DNA from: Archilochus colubris
Taxonomy: Eukaryota; Chordata; Aves; Apodiformes; Trochilidae
NCBI GenBank assembly: GCA_023079485.1
Contig: CM041097.1
Location: 17,039,658 to 17,103,657, forward strand
Direction of reading: 5' to 3'
DNA length: 64,000 nt
Made by a program: the position numbers and the translations under genes. The notes under the pieces were generated by a model, which searched no databases, was not told where the DNA came from, and saw nothing but the letters and a program-made list of their open reading frames with translations. Positions 61,808-64,000 of the stretch are shown in pieces. Position 1 is the stretch's first letter; each line of letters begins with the position of its first letter.

Positions 61808-61843
61808 CCAGACTCCAGGTCCATCCCAGACTCCAGGTTCATC
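61808..61843. repeat. 18-bp tandem duplication
   Basis: ccagactccaggtccatc (61808-61825) is followed by ccagactccaggttcatc (61826-61843), one mismatch. Confidence 0.95.
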
Positions 61844-64000
61844 CTGGCAGGTACTGCTCTGCTTTGGGCAGGTGGCAGAGGTTAAGTCAGCCCCGCACCT
61901 GAATCCAACCTGGTTCTTCTGTACATGGAGCATGGAGCTGTAGGAAGTTGTAAGAGGAAAGCTGTCATTCCCAAAATGCTGTTTGATTAGCTGCCACCTT
62001 GGTGTTTCCCAGAAGGAAGAAGGATTTTCCCCACCAATTCCTTAACATCTTCCTGCAGTACAACCCTTAGTGCTTTCATGAGAGAAGGAAAGGAGCTTTC
62101 AGAGCTCTGTTGGAGGCTGTAAAAGTGTGCAGAGGAGGAGAATCATTCCTACTGTGTGCTCTGTGCTTGAGATCCTTTTTAGTCAGTGGAGATGGCAATG
62201 ATCCTTTTACTTTGCTGTTTGTCTCAGCCTTCTTTTTTTTTTTTTTGTTCAGATAAACAGTAATGGCCATGAAAAATATGTCTGCTATTCCCAGTCTGTT
62301 TGTGACCAGCAGTTTTTATGTCACAGACACACACAAATAATCCTGTACAATTTGCAGAGCAGAGGGTTGATGTATTAGCATTATTCTTTATTGCAAAAAC
62401 TTATTTACCATTGGGAGAGTGCTCAAGAGTTTGCAAGCCTTGCAGATATGAGCCCTGGACACCTGGCAGAAGTGGTTTGCAATTAGATCTCTGCTTTCCT
62501 GAAGGAGGTCTTAAGATCAGACCCAACAAACAGCATGGTCAGGATAGAAAAGAGCATCAATGCTTCTGTGGTGGGATAATGTGCAAGATATTTCTGCTGT
62601 TACCCCTGTAGTGCCTTCAAGTGACCAGTTTGAAGTGGAGAATCTGACCCTGTAGGACTTTACTGTCATTTTTCTTCTCCAATTTCTACTCTGGCTTTGC
62701 TCAAACAAAATCTGCTTTTGAACAGCTCTCTTCTTTCCCTGCACAGGAGGGAGGAAGGGGACAGATGTCATGGGTGTTCTGCATTTCTAGTGCAAAAAGA
62801 GCATCAAAACCTTGTGGGTCTTCAGAACCTCATGGAGCCACCCAGGGGTTCATCTGTGTTTCCATAGGTGCTCAGCCTTCTGCAGCTAAAGAGGATGGAG
62901 AGCAGGTATGGAGGAGGAAAATCCCTTTCTGAAGGCTCCAGGTACACCTGGCCTGTTGCCAGACTAGAAATAGGATTTTTGTTTCCCCTAGTAAGTGCAA
63001 AGCAGAATTGCAGAGGAAATTAAAATAAAATTCAGAGACAAAATTAAAATTTAGATTGAGACACCATGCATTATTGGGTTTTGGCTAGAAGGCAGGTGAT
63101 ATACATAGCAAAGCAGGCAATTTGTAAATGCTATGTGTTATCATTTAATATGTCTCTGAGTGTAATTTGAAAGGAAAGTAGGCAAAGTGAAAGAGGTAGT
63201 TCAAGACAAAGTTTAGTTCAGTGAGGAGATCATGCACTAAGATGCCTAATTAAAAGAAAAACATTTATTTCTTAGTCCCAGAATTGCCACAGCAGAGCTG
63301 ATAACACTTCCACAGTTTGCTGCAGTTCAACCCAGGCAGGGACAATGAACTCATCCTGTTCAGACACACTTCCCCAGAGCCTCTCCTCTCTTGGCAACAA
63401 GACACCAGGCTAGAAAGGGCTTTGCTAACACCTGGTTATCAAGGCCTTTTGTTATGTCCTTACTTTAGAAGTGCCTGGATTTGCCAGTTTTAAATTATTT
63501 CAGAGTAACTTTTAATTTGATTTTATAATCAAATTATTTAATTAATTAATTTTCTCCTGGATTTTGGGTTTTTAAATGCAAGTGCCTTCCTCAAATCCTG
63601 GGGATCACTTGAGATGATGGTTATCTCCAGTGTCATGCAGAGTTTTGGAGCAGCCAAACTACAAACCCCTGTTTGCTGCCATATTTGCTATCAAGAGATC
63701 CCTGAGCATTCTCCAGCCCTCTTTGCCCTGTAGGGGAAGTAATTTGAAATTCATTTCTCAAGATATCAGTGCTTACTAATGGTTTAGGTGATGAGAGAAT
63801 TAGATGTGTTTCTAGCAGAGACCTTGCATCTCTCAAAGGAGAGAGATCTTGGAACAACCTCATCTCTCAGCCCAAACTGGGGGAATCTTCACCCTCACCT
63901 TGGCAATCCAGGTGAGTCAGCTGAATTCAATCCAACCTCATCTCCTCCAAATCAAAGAAGGCATGTTAGTACTCTTCCTTTTCTACACCAGATTTCTACA
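61844..64000. other. Unique noncoding sequence
   Basis: No gene recognised to the window end. It includes a T run at about 62231-62246, a small AT-rich hairpin at 63513-63536 and (TTAA)n-like sequence to about 63551. The 97-codon frame at 62318-62611 is opposed by an 84-codon minus frame and has no domain. Confidence 0.6.
63513..63536. repeat. AT-rich perfect inverted repeat (10-bp stem, 4-base loop)
   Basis: taatttgatt (63513-63522) pairs with aatcaaatta (63527-63536) around ttat. It lies in an AT-rich patch that continues as ttaattaattaat. A stem of this size can occur by chance. Confidence 0.8.

Overview
This window looks like a gene-poor stretch of a bird nuclear genome, either intergenic or deep intronic. 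The best evidence is a 5'-truncated CR1 retrotransposon at 9926-10413. It carries the C-terminal end of the CR1 reverse-transcriptase ORF, the usual bird-type 3' UTR, and a terminal ATTCTATG repeat. Other clues fit the same picture: very few young repeats, a general scarcity of CpG, many AT-rich segments, and only deeply decayed ancient amniote repeats (MIR-like CORE-SINE and L2-like LINE pieces). I cannot name the species or locus.

I found no protein-coding gene, tRNA, rRNA or known microRNA that I can support. The longest open frames (about 120-165 codons) have no recognisable domain, low-complexity or ordinary noncoding composition, and no convincing splice structure. They are chance frames or run through repeats. 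I found nothing prokaryotic (operon, CRISPR, IS element) and no intact viral element.

Layout: 1-9.9 kb is unique noncoding sequence with a conserved-looking AT-rich block at about 4.4-4.77 kb. The CR1 copy is at 9.93-10.41 kb. A patch of old repeats lies at 14.49-14.76 kb, followed by an A/C-rich low-complexity strip. More AT-rich, homeodomain-site-like blocks lie at 16.05-16.5, 19.7-20.15 and 25.34-25.73 kb. A GC-richer segment spans about 20.3-23.9 kb. Two short tandem duplications lie at 24.07-24.37 kb. A CpG-bearing block is at 30.4-30.7 kb, followed by a roughly 200-bp homopurine GGAGA array at 31.05-31.25 kb and a 10-bp CATG-containing minisatellite at 31.47-31.51 kb. A decayed antisense L2-like LINE covers about 34.04-34.98 kb, with related scraps at 14.6 and 39.1 kb. 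Further conserved-looking blocks are at 33.2-33.9, 44.3-44.8, 50.4-51.2 and 53.0-53.3 kb. Two MIR-like SINE remnants lie at 54.3-54.5 kb. The most notable regulatory candidate is a small CpG cluster at 55.09-55.41 kb joined to a conserved-looking block at 55.41-55.95 kb. The last 8 kb is unique sequence with simple repeats.

If the window has a function it is probably cis-regulatory, with long-range enhancers of a gene outside it. That is inference from base composition and motif texture. No alignment could be run, so conservation is a prediction. I do not see a new biological system here.
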